Source of the DNA: Prevotella denticola
Lineage (GTDB): Bacteria; Bacteroidota; Bacteroidia; Bacteroidales; Bacteroidaceae
NCBI RefSeq assembly: GCF_900454835.1
Contig: NZ_UGTM01000002.1
Coordinates: 1,054,001 to 1,118,000, forward strand
Direction: 5' to 3'
DNA length: 64,000 bases
Notes under the pieces: model-generated
Seen by the model: only the letters and a program-made list of their open reading frames with translations
What the model was told of the DNA's origin: nothing
Database searches by the model: none
Shown here: in pieces, positions 28,256 to 37,646 of the stretch
Layout: the number at the start of each line of letters is the position of its first letter
How positions within the stretch are numbered: position 1 is the stretch's first letter
Translations under genes and position numbers: made by a program

Positions 28256-29233
28256 TCATTCAGAGAGGGTTATCTTCCTGCCGCTGATGGTATAATGGAA
28301 AGAGACGGTATAGGAAAGTCCGTCCAGCACCTTCCTTATGTCCTTATTCCGCTTGATGACGCCTGTATAAGTCTTCCCGGACTCCAGCCTGGAGTCCACT
28401 GTAATCTTACAACCGTAGACCTGCTCCAGAATGCCTGCAATCTGCCCGATCTGCAGATTGCTGAACGGAATCATATTGTCGCGCCACACTGCATCGACAG
28501 GGGCATAGCCGTTCTCTGTCCGGATGGTCGGGGCATTCCTGCTGACGGTAGCCTTCTGGTTGGGATGCAGTACGACCTTTCCCTGTCCGGCCAGTCCGGT
28601 CACCTCCAGACGTCCTTCTATCAGGCTGATGACATCTTCGTCTCCCGTACCTTTCGCATTGAAGTTGAAGGTCGTGCCCAGTACCTTTGCCGATGCGCCG
28701 CCGCTGCTTACGATGAACGGTCTCTCAGGATTTTTGGTGACATGGAACAGGGCTTCTCCCTTCAGGTTCACCCTCCGCTCCGTACCGTCGAAACCTTCGG
28801 CATAGCTGATGGACGCACCTCTGTTGAGCCAGACAGTGGAATGGTCGGGGAGCACCACTTTCTTCACTCCGCCGAGGGCAGCGACGGTGATGGTCTCGAC
28901 CGACTGCCGGAAATAGGCATACAGCCCTCCGCCCGCCAGCAGGACAGCTGCCAGGACAGCCGCGGCATAGCGCAGAATCCGGAAAGAACGGCTGCGGTTC
29001 TTCTTCGCTTCGTAGTCGCCTATCCTGTTGAAAAGTTTCGCCTCGGCCTCATCTATCTTCTCCGGTGTCGCAAGCGGATTGGGCTTCCCCAGATGGTAAG
29101 CTGCCTCCAGACCGAAGAGTTCTCTCCGGTTTTCCTCTGAACATGCCAGCCATTCGGCCAGCCGTTCCATCTCCCTGTCCGTTGCCTTTCCGGCGAGATA
29201 GTCCTTGAGGGTCTTGTTGTTTATATCGTCCAT
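28256..29233 (-). CDS. FecR-family anti-sigma factor
   Basis: The 325-residue protein has a cytoplasmic N-terminal segment (about 1-85) for binding the sigma factor, one membrane helix (AAAVLAAVLLAGGGLYAYF, about 90-108), a FecR domain (VVLPDHSTVWLNRGASISYAEGFDG, GEALFHVTKNPERPFIVSS) and a C-terminal DUF4974-type domain (FSNLQIGQIAGILEQVYGCKITVD). It should hold the sigma factor until the N-terminal signalling domain of the SusC-like transporter contacts it. It lies between the sigma gene and the beta-galactosidase gene. Confidence 0.92.
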   Translation of the reverse strand: MDDINNKTLKDYLAGKATDREMERLAEWLACSEENRRELFGLEAAYHLGKPNPLATPEKIDEAEAKLFNRIGDYEAKKNRSRSFRILRYAAAVLAAVLLAGGGLYAYFRQSVETITVAALGGVKKVVLPDHSTVWLNRGASISYAEGFDGTERRVNLKGEALFHVTKNPERPFIVSSGGASAKVLGTTFNFNAKGTGDEDVISLIEGRLEVTGLAGQGKVVLHPNQKATVSRNAPTIRTENGYAPVDAVWRDNMIPFSNLQIGQIAGILEQVYGCKITVDSRLESGKTYTGVIKRNKDIRKVLDGLSYTVSFHYTISGRKITLSE

Positions 29234-29438
29234 ACTGTTCTTTTTCTTTTCTTACATTCATCGCAGTTCTTTTTCCGCTGCTTATCCTAATAACAATTGA
29301 ATGCGCCTATTTACGTAAAGGCAAATAATAAAAAATGTTATAGGATTTTCCTGCAGGCTGACTTCTGCTTTGGAGACTCTGCACCGCTGTCCTCTGTCTC
29401 TCTTTTTCCGACATCGGTCAATGTGATTTTCAACCCAC

Positions 29439-29534
29439 ACCTGATCGGTTTCCAACCAAGGCCCGATCGGCTTCCGACTAAGGCCTGATTGACGTCCAAC
29501 TAAGGCCTGATTGGAGCACAACTAAGCACCTTTT
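29439..29534. repeat. Four-copy 22-bp tandem repeat between sigma and FecR genes
   Basis: The units at 29439-29460, 29461-29482, 29483-29504 and 29505-29526 are each exactly 22 bp, consensus GCCTGATYGG...CCAACTAAG, and are followed by CACCTTTTC. The terminal CAACTAAGCACCTT is shared with the array at 10529-10605. This is the cleanest member of the family in the window. Confidence 0.9.
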
Positions 29535-29624
29535 CTCAACGTATGCGCAACTGTCTGACCGACAAAATGTTACAGATGTCATTCGAGCCTTGGAAATGAG
29601 AAACTTCCATGCTGCCACGGATTC

Positions 29625-30149
29625 TCATACCCTGTGCCTCAGCTTCTGCCGCAAAGACTTCAGGGCCTTGTACAGATGCACCTCGACGGTACGTATCGAA
29701 ATGCCCAGCTGTTCGGCGATTTCTTTGTTCTTCCTGTCGTGCTGGTAGCTGAGGACAAAGACCTCACGGCACTTGGCGGGCAGCTCGCTGATGGCATCAT
29801 TGATCTGCCTGCGCATCTCCAACCCCTCGATATAACCCATAACGTCGTTAGCTTCCGGATTGTAGTATTCCATTCTGAGCTGGGCGACCTTCTTCACACT
29901 GTCAGCATGGTTGCTGACAACCGTACGGTGCTTGATGACATTGAGCGACCGGGTATAGATGGCACGATAGAGGAATGCCTTGATATGGCTCTCGTCATCA
30001 ACATCGTCTTTATGCTTCCACAGTTCCATGAAGGCTTCCTGTACGACATCCTCAGCCTCATCGTCATGGACAAGGCGTGCGGCATAAAAGGAAAGAGAGG
30101 GATACAGGTCTCTGAATAGCTGTCTGAACCTTTGCTCTGGTAGTGTCAT
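29625..30149 (-). CDS. ECF-type RNA polymerase sigma factor
   Basis: The ATG at 30149 (MTLPEQRFRQLFRDLYP) gives 174 residues; 28 upstream codons are unlikely coding. Region 2 is at about 8-75 (YPSLSFYAARLVHDDEAEDVVQEAFMELW), and region 4 at about 115-170 (ISELPAKCREVFVLSYQHDRKNKEIAEQLGISIRTVEVHLYKALKSLRQKL). It probably directs transcription of the SusC/SusD operon under control of the FecR protein. Its promoter contains an 8-bp dyad. Confidence 0.93.
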   Translation of the reverse strand: MTLPEQRFRQLFRDLYPSLSFYAARLVHDDEAEDVVQEAFMELWKHKDDVDDESHIKAFLYRAIYTRSLNVIKHRTVVSNHADSVKKVAQLRMEYYNPEANDVMGYIEGLEMRRQINDAISELPAKCREVFVLSYQHDRKNKEIAEQLGISIRTVEVHLYKALKSLRQKLRHRV

Positions 30150-30218
30150 TATCGATTCTTTTTCCTGCCAATGACAGGCTGTCCGCAACGACAGCCTGAA
30201 ACCAGCAGGAGAATGTTC

Positions 30219-30259
30219 ATCTTTGTGTGACAAAGATACACTTTTTTATACTTTTCAAA
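30219..30259 (-). promoter_or_regulatory. Sigma-gene promoter with an 8-bp dyad
   Basis: On minus, TTTG (plus CAAA, 30256-30259), a 17-nt spacer and TATCTTTG (plus CAAAGATA, 30231-30238) form the promoter. ATCTTTGT (30219-30226) and ACAAAGAT (30230-30237) are a perfect inverted repeat covering the -7 box, and could be an operator. Confidence 0.55.
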
Positions 30260-30304
30260 GGGTACGGAGTGGTTAATTTATGTAAAATATGGAAAGTCTA
30301 CATC

Positions 30305-30331
30305 TTGTATAAAGATAATTGCCTATCTTTG
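30305..30331 (+). promoter_or_regulatory. Promoter of the SusC/SusD operon
   Basis: TTG (30305-30307), a 16-nt spacer and TATCTTTG (30324-30331) lie 61 nt before the SusC start. If the ECF sigma factor acts here, its own site could overlap; no separate motif is clear. Confidence 0.45.
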
Positions 30332-30392
30332 TAAAGACAAACTCAATGTATCATCAGCGTGGAAAAAATCTGCACGCCTGCTGCCTTGAAGT

Positions 30393-33300
30393 ATGATGAA
30401 AACGGACCGTTTCGGTAGATATTCTGTTCTTGTAGTCTGTGTGTGCGCCCTCCTGCTGGTCGGTGTACAGACAGTCGCTGCACAGGTGTCGCTGACGACG
30501 GACCGTACGACGCTGAAGACCGTCGTGCAGCGCATCAAATCGAAGACTCGCTACCGCTTCTTTTACAGCGACGAGCTGGGCAGGGAGCTGGTGAACGCCG
30601 TCTCCATCCATGACCTGCCGATAGACTTTGTCCTTGACCGTCTCTTTGCACATACAGGTATCACATACAGAATCATCGACAACATCATCTACCTGAAGAA
30701 GACGAAACCTTCCACCGCACCGCCCGGTCCGACACCGGCCGTTCCGCCGCACAGAGAGGACCCGCGCGGGACACCGGCCGCCTACACCTTCCATGGACAG
30801 ATACAGGATGCGGCAGGCAATCCGCTCATCGGGGCATCGGTCATGGTAAAAGGTACGCCGAAGGTGCATACCATTGCCGACCTGGACGGCCGGTTTGTTC
30901 TGAAAACGGAAAAACCGAACCCCGTGCTGGTGGTCTCCTGCGTCGGTTTCAACACGGTGGAAAAACGCGCCGAGGGCAGACACAGCCAGCTGTTCGTACT
31001 GAAGGAGAACCTTTACGAGCTGGGCGATGTCCTCGTGACAGCCCTGGGTATCAGCCGGTCGCGTCCGGCACTGAACTACAATGTCAAGCAGATGGACGGC
31101 GAGGAGATGAACACGGTGAAGACAACCCATCTGGCCAACGCCCTGGGTGGAAGGGTGGCCGGAGTCGCTGTCAACGAGTCGGCAGCCGGCATGGGAGGTG
31201 CGGCACGTGTGGTAATGCGCGGCCCGAAGTCGCTGGCACAAAGCAACCAGCCGCTTTACGTCATTGACGGAATCCCGGTGAATAACCGCAGCAACGACGA
31301 CATCAAAAGCGGCATCTACTCCCAGCAGCCCGGTGCGGAGAGCATTGCCGACATCAATCCCGACGACGTGGAGAGTGTTTCGGTGCTGACGGGAGCGGCG
31401 GCCGCCGCCCTCTACGGTTCGGCCGCTGCCCAGGGAGCCGTGATGATCAGGACAAAGTCGGGCAGAGTGGGACGGCTGTCGGTGGAACTGTCGTCGGCCA
31501 CGCAGTTCCTCTCGCCTTTTGTCCTGCCCGAATTCCAGAACGAATATGGAAACCGTCCCAACGAAATGAAGTCGTGGGGAACGAAGGATGCAGCAGCCTC
31601 CGGCGGATTTACACCAGCCGACTTCTTCCGCACAGGAGTGAACTTCACCCATAACGCGACACTCACGGCAGGGACGGAACGCAACCAGGTCTACCTCTCT
31701 CTCGGCTCGTCAACCGTAAGCGGCATCATCCCCAACAATGATTTCCAGCGATACAACCTGGCATTCAAGAATGTCTTTTCTACCTTGAAGGACAGACTGC
31801 GGCTTACGTTCTCCTTCAAGTACGCAAGGGAGAACGACCGCAACATGCTGGCACAGGGGCAGTACTTCAACCCCCTGACCTCTGTCTACCTTTTCCCGCG
31901 CGGCGAGCGTTTCGACGCCGTCAGGGAGTTCGAGCGTTTCGATGTGGCACGCAACATCAACCTGCAGAACTGGAACTACGGCGACGATCTGAAGATGCAG
32001 AACCCCTACTGGGTGACCAACCGCATGGTGAAGACAACGAAGCGCAACAGATACCTTACGGACCTGGGCGTGAAGTACAGTGCGGCGGACTGGCTGACTC
32101 TCGAGGGAAGAATCCGGTGGGACGAGGCGGTGAACCGGATTGAGGACAAGCGGTATGCCTCTACGCTGGATGTCTTTGCACACTCTCCTTACGGATATTA
32201 CGGTTACTGCAAGGTGAACGACCGTGCGTTCTATGCCGACTGCATGGTGGATGTCTCCCGGCACTGGAGCGACTGCTCGGTTGAGGCGAACATCGGTGCG
32301 GCCTTCTCAAACACGTCGTATGACGTGACCGGCTTCCAGGGAGGGTTGAAGGCTCCGTCGAACATTTTCACGCCGAACGCCATCGACTACAGCAAGGTGT
32401 CAGGCGACAACCGCCCCATCTTCGAGATTACACGGCACGCCATCCACTCCCTTTTCGGGAGTATCGAAGCAGGATGGCGCAGGCGTATCTACCTGACAGT
32501 GACCGGCCGCAACGACTGGGACTCAGCCCTCAGCAACACTGCCCGCAAGTCTTTCTTCTACCCTTCCGTAGGACTGTCGACAGTCCTCTCGAAGCTGTTC
32601 AGGCTGCCGGCATTCGTCGACCTGCTGAAATTCCGTGCATCATGGGCTTCCGTCGGTTCGGCTATCCCGCCCAACATCTCTTCTGCCTGGCGTTATGAGT
32701 ACGTACCCTCCACGGGCACTTACCGAACAGTCACCTACAAATTCCCCGACACCTTCTACCCCGAGCGGACAAACTCGTGGGAGGCGGGACTGACGGCCTA
32801 TCTCTTCAAGGAAGCCGTTTCGGTGAAGCTGACACTCTACCGGTCGGACACGAAAAACCAGACTTTCCTCCGCCAGATTACCTTGGGCGGTGCCTACGAC
32901 CGGGAGTACATCCAGGCCGGAGACGTACGGAACAGAGGAATGGAACTGAGTCTGGGCTACAGAAAGACATGGAACCGGCTGCACTGGTCAGTGGACATGA
33001 ATTACAGCATGAACCGCAACCGTATTGTCAGACTGCTCGACAATCCCAACGAGACCCTGCGGCAAGGCGGGCTGAACGGATGCGAAGTGATTCTGACACA
33101 AGGTGGTACGATGGGCGACCTTTACACCTTCACTGACTATAAGAGGGATGCGCAAGGGAACATCCAGCTCAACGCCGACGGACAGGTCATGCAGATGGAA
33201 CTGCCGACACCGAAGCGGGTAGGAACGGTACTGCCCAAAGCACAGGTCGGACTGAACAACCGCCTTTCGTGGAGAGGACTGGAGCTCGGGCTGCTGGTGA

Positions 33301-33719
33301 CAGCCCGGCTGGGGGGCGTCTGTGTGTCGCAGACGCAGGCCTTCATGGACTCGTATGGTGTATCCAGGAAGACAGCTCGGCTGAGGGATGCCGGTGGCAT
33401 CAATGTAGGCGGCCGGCTGGTACCGGTGGAGAAGTACTATACCGTAGTGGGAGGTGAAACGCCCATCTGGGATGAATATATCTACAAAGCTACCAACGCC
33501 AGGGTCAAGGAGCTTTACCTGAGCTATACGACCGACAGGCTGCTCCGCGGCGCAAAGGTGACGCTGGGCGTAACGGCACGGAATCTGTGGATGCTGTACT
33601 GCAAGGCCCCCTTCGACCCAGAGTCGACACCTTCGACAGATATCTACTATCAGGGATTCGATTATTTCATGCAGCCCAGCCAACGTTCACTGGGCTTTTA
33701 TGTCAACGTAAAACTGTAG
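30393..33719 (+). CDS. SusC-like TonB-dependent receptor with signalling (STN) domain
   Basis: The 1108-residue outer-membrane protein has a signal peptide (cleavage near VQTVAAQ), an STN domain (about 35-105; LKTVVQRIKSKTRYRFFYSDE, RIIDNIIYLKK), a carboxypeptidase-like domain (about 130-205; FHGQIQDAAGNPLIGASVMVKG), a plug (about 215-340; LGGRVAGVAV, GPKSLAQSNQPLYVIDGIPVNN) and a 22-strand-type barrel ending FYVNVKL with a terminal hydrophobic residue. It should import an oligosaccharide with its SusD partner. The STN domain is the usual contact for a FecR anti-sigma factor, as encoded here. Confidence 0.95.
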   Translation: MMKTDRFGRYSVLVVCVCALLLVGVQTVAAQVSLTTDRTTLKTVVQRIKSKTRYRFFYSDELGRELVNAVSIHDLPIDFVLDRLFAHTGITYRIIDNIIYLKKTKPSTAPPGPTPAVPPHREDPRGTPAAYTFHGQIQDAAGNPLIGASVMVKGTPKVHTIADLDGRFVLKTEKPNPVLVVSCVGFNTVEKRAEGRHSQLFVLKENLYELGDVLVTALGISRSRPALNYNVKQMDGEEMNTVKTTHLANALGGRVAGVAVNESAAGMGGAARVVMRGPKSLAQSNQPLYVIDGIPVNNRSNDDIKSGIYSQQPGAESIADINPDDVESVSVLTGAAAAALYGSAAAQGAVMIRTKSGRVGRLSVELSSATQFLSPFVLPEFQNEYGNRPNEMKSWGTKDAAASGGFTPADFFRTGVNFTHNATLTAGTERNQVYLSLGSSTVSGIIPNNDFQRYNLAFKNVFSTLKDRLRLTFSFKYARENDRNMLAQGQYFNPLTSVYLFPRGERFDAVREFERFDVARNINLQNWNYGDDLKMQNPYWVTNRMVKTTKRNRYLTDLGVKYSAADWLTLEGRIRWDEAVNRIEDKRYASTLDVFAHSPYGYYGYCKVNDRAFYADCMVDVSRHWSDCSVEANIGAAFSNTSYDVTGFQGGLKAPSNIFTPNAIDYSKVSGDNRPIFEITRHAIHSLFGSIEAGWRRRIYLTVTGRNDWDSALSNTARKSFFYPSVGLSTVLSKLFRLPAFVDLLKFRASWASVGSAIPPNISSAWRYEYVPSTGTYRTVTYKFPDTFYPERTNSWEAGLTAYLFKEAVSVKLTLYRSDTKNQTFLRQITLGGAYDREYIQAGDVRNRGMELSLGYRKTWNRLHWSVDMNYSMNRNRIVRLLDNPNETLRQGGLNGCEVILTQGGTMGDLYTFTDYKRDAQGNIQLNADGQVMQMELPTPKRVGTVLPKAQVGLNNRLSWRGLELGLLVTARLGGVCVSQTQAFMDSYGVSRKTARLRDAGGINVGGRLVPVEKYYTVVGGETPIWDEYIYKATNARVKELYLSYTTDRLLRGAKVTLGVTARNLWMLYCKAPFDPESTPSTDIYYQGFDYFMQPSQRSLGFYVNVKL

Positions 33720-33722
33720 GCC

Positions 33723-35255
33723 ATGATGTTTCGCAGAAAGATACTTGCATACCTGTTCCTCCTGCCGGCAGCCCTGATCTCCTGCACGGGTAACTTCGAG
33801 GACATGAACCGCCCCGGCAGCAGACTTTCGCCCGAGGAACTGCAGCGCGACAACTACGCCGCCGGTTCCTTCCTCATACAGATGCAGGGAGTGGCTTTTC
33901 CGGAGCAGGAAAACGCCTACCAGACGATGATCGACTTCGTGGGCAACTATCTGGGACGTTACACCACCTACACCAAGGTGCTGCCGAAGAACCACACCCT
34001 CTTCAATGCGAGCAACAATTGGTGTGCCTGGCCGGCCTCTTATGCACCCGGTATCGTTTCGGCCTTCAACGAAGTGGAGAAGCTGAACGGAAAGGACAAT
34101 ATCTCCTATGCCTGGGCACTGATACTCCGTGCGCAGGCCTTCCTCCGATTCACAGACATCTACGGACCGTTTCCGCTCAGCATAGATACACACAACGCCG
34201 AAGTGTATTCGTCTCAAAAGGACATCTATTTACAGCTGATCAGCGACCTCGGAAAGGCTGTCGACTACATCTCGGCGGATGCGAATCTTGCCAGAGAACA
34301 GACTGCCTTCGCCCCCTACGACCTCGTCTACAAGGGGGATTTCAGGAAATGGAGAAAGTTTGCCAACTCGCTCAGACTGCGCATCGCCGTGCGCATCAGC
34401 AATGTGGAACCGGTACTGGCACGCTCCCTGGCAGAAGAAGCCGTGAGGGATGGCGTAATCGAACGGAATGAGGACAACTGTACGATAAGCTATAACAAGT
34501 CGGGGCTATGGACTACGGCAGTATCATGGGGGGACAGCCGCATCTGTGCTGACCTTGAGAGTTACATGACAGGCTACAGAGACCCCAGGCTCGGCCGGTA
34601 TTTCCAGCAGCCGGAACAGCCAGGAGACCGCAGGTTCATCGGCTGCCGGGCCGGTGCGCTGATCGGGAGCAACTTCCTCGCAAAGCGTCTTTACTCTACT
34701 GCGAACGTATCGGAGACAACACCGGGCGTATGGTTGACAGCTTCCGAGATGGCGTTCTGTAAGGCGGAAGGTGTTCTACGAGGATGGAATATGGGCGGAG
34801 GAACGGCAAAGGATTTCTATGAGCAGGGAGTCACTCTCTCCTTCCGACAGTGGGGGGCGGAAGGTGCGGAAGCTTATCTACAGGACAATATGTCCATGGA
34901 GGCCGATTACGTGGATGCCGTGGGAGGCTTTGGCGGCAACGCTCCCAGAATGTCCTTGATTACGGTTAAATGGGACGAAGATGCCTCGATAGCAGAAAAG
35001 ATGGAACGGCTGATAGTACAGAAATGGATTGCCCTTTACCCCAACGGACAGGAAGCATGGGACGAAATACGCCGCACGGGATATCCGCATATCTTCCCCG
35101 TTCCGCAGCCGACGAACGGCTATACCTTATCGACTCCTAACAGAATACCTTTCGACAAGAACGAACAGATCAACAACCGGTCTAATTACGACAAAGCGGT
35201 AGAATACCTGGGCGGTCCGGATGACTATGCTACGCCTATGTGGTGGCAACGGTAA
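33723..35255 (+). CDS. SusD/RagB-like outer-membrane lipoprotein
   Basis: The 510-residue protein begins 3 nt after the SusC stop. A lipoprotein signal peptide ends at PAALISC. SusD features follow: an alpha-helical TPR-like scaffold (SYAWALILRAQAFLRFTDIYGPFPLS) and the C-terminal TLSTPNRIPFDKNEQINNRSNYDKAVEYLGG, where the conserved R-x-P-F/Y...E pattern is typical. It binds glycan at the cell surface and caps the SusC pore. The ligand is unknown; the neighbouring GH2 enzyme suggests a beta-galactoside-containing glycan. Confidence 0.94.
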   Translation: MMFRRKILAYLFLLPAALISCTGNFEDMNRPGSRLSPEELQRDNYAAGSFLIQMQGVAFPEQENAYQTMIDFVGNYLGRYTTYTKVLPKNHTLFNASNNWCAWPASYAPGIVSAFNEVEKLNGKDNISYAWALILRAQAFLRFTDIYGPFPLSIDTHNAEVYSSQKDIYLQLISDLGKAVDYISADANLAREQTAFAPYDLVYKGDFRKWRKFANSLRLRIAVRISNVEPVLARSLAEEAVRDGVIERNEDNCTISYNKSGLWTTAVSWGDSRICADLESYMTGYRDPRLGRYFQQPEQPGDRRFIGCRAGALIGSNFLAKRLYSTANVSETTPGVWLTASEMAFCKAEGVLRGWNMGGGTAKDFYEQGVTLSFRQWGAEGAEAYLQDNMSMEADYVDAVGGFGGNAPRMSLITVKWDEDASIAEKMERLIVQKWIALYPNGQEAWDEIRRTGYPHIFPVPQPTNGYTLSTPNRIPFDKNEQINNRSNYDKAVEYLGGPDDYATPMWWQR

Positions 35256-35522
35256 AACAGCGGAGGGCTGGGTACACCTTCCACCCTTCATCGAGATGGA
35301 AAGTCGTATGTCTTGTGCCGCTGCCCTATCCATTCCGACGAGAAAAAGCAGACAGGAAGCCGTCTTGCCATTCATACTCCGGAAGCTACGTCTCATCTAT
35401 AAATGCAATGAAAATTTCTATAGGCTATAATTCTATCACCCATATTCTTGCTCTATATCAGATCTATCGGCGGTGTGACAACAGCTTTCAATCTGCAATT
35501 TGATATTCTCCCCAAACAAAGG
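35256..35522. other. Intergenic region after SusD
   Basis: There is no recognisable gene between the SusD stop and the terminator hairpin at 35523, so the operon seems to end with SusD, without a SusE/F-type protein or further glycosidase. Short plus-strand frames here have no family features. Confidence 0.45.
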
Positions 35523-35568
35523 AAAGCCCATTTCTCTACTCACAAACGAGTTTTGAAATGGGCTTTTC
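35523..35568. terminator. Intrinsic terminator after the SusC/SusD operon
   Basis: AAAGCCCATTTC (35523-35534) and GAAATGGGCTTT (35555-35566) pair perfectly over 12 bp with flanking A and T residues on both sides, so it could act in both directions (SusD on plus, FHA gene on minus). Confidence 0.9.
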
Positions 35569-35654
35569 ATATAGATTCGCTTCAGACTGAAGGCTTTCAA
35601 AAAAGAATCTGACTTCTGCTACACCCTCGCTTTCTGTATGCCAGGAATGGTCAG

Positions 35655-36185
35655 TCATTTCCCCGGAGCATGGAGGATGATACTCGTGGCACCAATAGTG
35701 AAGAGAGTCCCATCCTCTATGACGCGCCGCTCGCGGTCGCCGAGAATTTCATTATCCACAAAGGTTCCGGTATAAGACGGCCCGTCACGCAGCACATATT
35801 GAAGTTTCCCTTTTTTGTTCCGGCTGACGGTGATGGCACAGTGCGTCATATCAACACTGGGGTCGACAGTTTCTATAGGACAGTTGATAGGATTGCCTTT
35901 CATGTAGCGGCCAATGACATTCTCACCAAGCTGCAGCGGGATGACCTGCCGGAAATGAAAGACATTCTCAATGACGTGCAGTGATCCATATTCATTCTCC
36001 TGTTCATCAGGTCCTGGTTCGTTGTTCTCCTCTTTCTGTGTCTTGCGCAGTTTGGAGATACCGATACGGATACCAAACTCTTTTCCGCATTGTGGACACT
36101 GGAAGACAAGACGCTGCCCCGACTTGTATTTCGTTTCGTCGAAAGTAATGAAATTATCACATTTTGGGCATCTGACACGTTTCAT
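35655..36185 (-). CDS. Zinc-ribbon FHA-domain protein
   Basis: From the ATG at 36185 (MKRVRCPKC) the protein has 176 residues. A zinc ribbon occupies residues 1-40 (CPKC and CPQCGKEF). An FHA domain follows at about 78-165: LGENVIGRYMKGNPINCP, DMTHCAITVSRNKKGKLQYVLRD and GTFVDNEIL. FHA domains bind phosphothreonine peptides, implying a Ser/Thr kinase partner that is not in the window. The usual FHA GR...S..H arrangement is altered: the serine position before the His reads TH. Confidence 0.85.
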   Translation of the reverse strand: MKRVRCPKCDNFITFDETKYKSGQRLVFQCPQCGKEFGIRIGISKLRKTQKEENNEPGPDEQENEYGSLHVIENVFHFRQVIPLQLGENVIGRYMKGNPINCPIETVDPSVDMTHCAITVSRNKKGKLQYVLRDGPSYTGTFVDNEILGDRERRVIEDGTLFTIGATSIILHAPGK

Positions 36186-36373
36186 ATATATAATAATAGT
36201 AGATGTTGACACCAGAAGTTCCCTCCCCTCTTTCCCGAAAGCAGAGAAATATAAATGAATGCGGAGAAACAGATGCTGACAGGCCGCACCGACGGATGAT
36301 AAACAGCAGAGAACGATAATGGAGCTTTATCCTGACCGCCTTCCGCAGTCACATCCCACTCTGAGGGGATTTC

Positions 36374-37369
36374 TTACTTTCCGATTTCAATTACCCATGA
36401 TTCCTTGAACGCAGTGGTGGCATTGATGATCTTCATCCTTTCGTATGCCTCTTTCTGACTTGAGAAACAGCCGCAAAGAACTTTCATACTCTCCGCACCT
36501 TCATAGACACGTGCGTCTTCAAGTCCGTGTTTCCGCAATCTGGCGACAAAAGCGCGTGCGTTGCTCTCCGTAACGTGGCTTGCCATGACGATTGCCCAAT
36601 AATGGGAAGAAACCGGAGAAGCTGCCTGGACGTTGTCTGCCGAAAGGCCTCTTCCTACCCGCAAAGGCCTGAACTGTCCAGAGATATTGGATGTGTCGCT
36701 GGAATCGAAGATGTTATAGAGAACTCCGCTCTTCACCTGCTGGCCGGGAACGCCGTTGCGTGTTGATCCCGGGAAAGCAACAAGGAATACAGCTGTAAGG
36801 AATGCGGCGGCAGCCGTAACGTTGCGGACGGCACGCATACTGATGCTGATGCGCTTGTCTTTTCCATCAGATTCGTCAATATACAGGATTCCGTGCCGGG
36901 ATGATTTATGTCCTGATACGGAAGATCCGCTCTCTTCACCCATGACGGCAGCAGCCTTTCTGAAATCGAAGCTACCCAGGCCATAATAGGACGGCGTGAG
37001 GATTCCGCTTTCAAAAGGATCAAAAGTCAGTTTCCCCTCACGATTCCTTGAGAGACGGCCGAGGTCGGTCAGCTCGAAGAAACCTTCTTCACCGAGGATG
37101 CGGTAAATCTCGTCCACCTCACTTTCCACCTTACGGAGTGCTTCGGGATAACTCATGTCGTAGGCATCTACATACGATTGCACCAGCAGCGAATCATTCA
37201 TCTTCAGCTGTGCGTTGAATCCTAGCGTACGGTAAGGAGGCAGAAACAGGCCGTCATTCACATCATATCTTGCAGAGACATGATGAGCCACGAAGCCTCC
37301 CAACCCGGGAACAATGACACAGTCATTTTCCAGTAGGAGTATTTCGATATGTCGGTCGAGTTTTATCAC
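36374..37369 (-). CDS. HU-CCDC81-like and SPOR domain membrane protein
   Basis: The GTG at 37369 (VIKLDRHIEILLLENDCV) gives 331 residues. The frame stays open to 37627, but that extension is translated repeat DNA and is rejected. Residues 1-60 and about 60-130 form paired HU-like/CCDC81 domains (VIVPGLGGFVAHHVSARY, FELTDLGRLSRNREGKL). One membrane helix follows (AAAAFLTAVFLVAFPG, about 190-206), and a C-terminal SPOR domain (about 255-331; HYWAIVMASHVTESNARAFVARLRKHGL) that binds denuded septal peptidoglycan. It is a likely cell-division or envelope protein. Confidence 0.87.
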   Translation of the reverse strand: MIKLDRHIEILLLENDCVIVPGLGGFVAHHVSARYDVNDGLFLPPYRTLGFNAQLKMNDSLLVQSYVDAYDMSYPEALRKVESEVDEIYRILGEEGFFELTDLGRLSRNREGKLTFDPFESGILTPSYYGLGSFDFRKAAAVMGEESGSSVSGHKSSRHGILYIDESDGKDKRISISMRAVRNVTAAAAFLTAVFLVAFPGSTRNGVPGQQVKSGVLYNIFDSSDTSNISGQFRPLRVGRGLSADNVQAASPVSSHYWAIVMASHVTESNARAFVARLRKHGLEDARVYEGAESMKVLCGCFSSQKEAYERMKIINATTAFKESWVIEIGK

Positions 37370-37477
37370 GTTTGCAAAATTAATTATTTTATTTGGAAGC
37401 GGCAAGTATCCTATCTTAAAAAATTTGCAGGGATGACGAAAAAGCCGGGAATCCTTTTTATAATCAATAATTCTTGT

Positions 37478-37585
37478 TACCTTTGCATAAGGTAGGCTGT
37501 GCTCGGCAATCTGAAAGCACGCTTGCATTGCGCTCGCTTGCACTACCTTTGCATAAGGTAGGCTGTGCTCGGCAATCTGAAAGCA
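37478..37585 (+). repeat. Two copies of a 42-bp promoter-bearing repeat upstream of rfbC
   Basis: Identical 42-bp segments (37478-37519 and 37544-37585, period 66) start TACCTTTGCATAAGGTAGG and end GGCAATCTGAAAGCA. Each starts with a TAnnTTTG -7 box, and a TTG lies about 18 nt before copy 2. The element may act as a portable promoter for rfbC at 37647. Each copy also holds the dyad TACCTT-TGCAT-AAGGTA. Confidence 0.85.
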
Positions 37586-37646
37586 TATTTCCACTGCACG
37601 CACCGGCTCTATCTGGCTACCAGGCAAATACTAAAATTTAAATACA

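Noticed and set aside
30354..31652. A 432-codon minus frame opposite the SusC-like gene
   Set aside because: Antisense to the STN and plug domains of the receptor; no motifs of its own.
37370..37627. N-terminal extension of the HU/SPOR protein
   Set aside because: It is translated repeat DNA (CFQIAEHSLPYAKV twice) upstream of the conserved start; GTG at 37369 fits the family.
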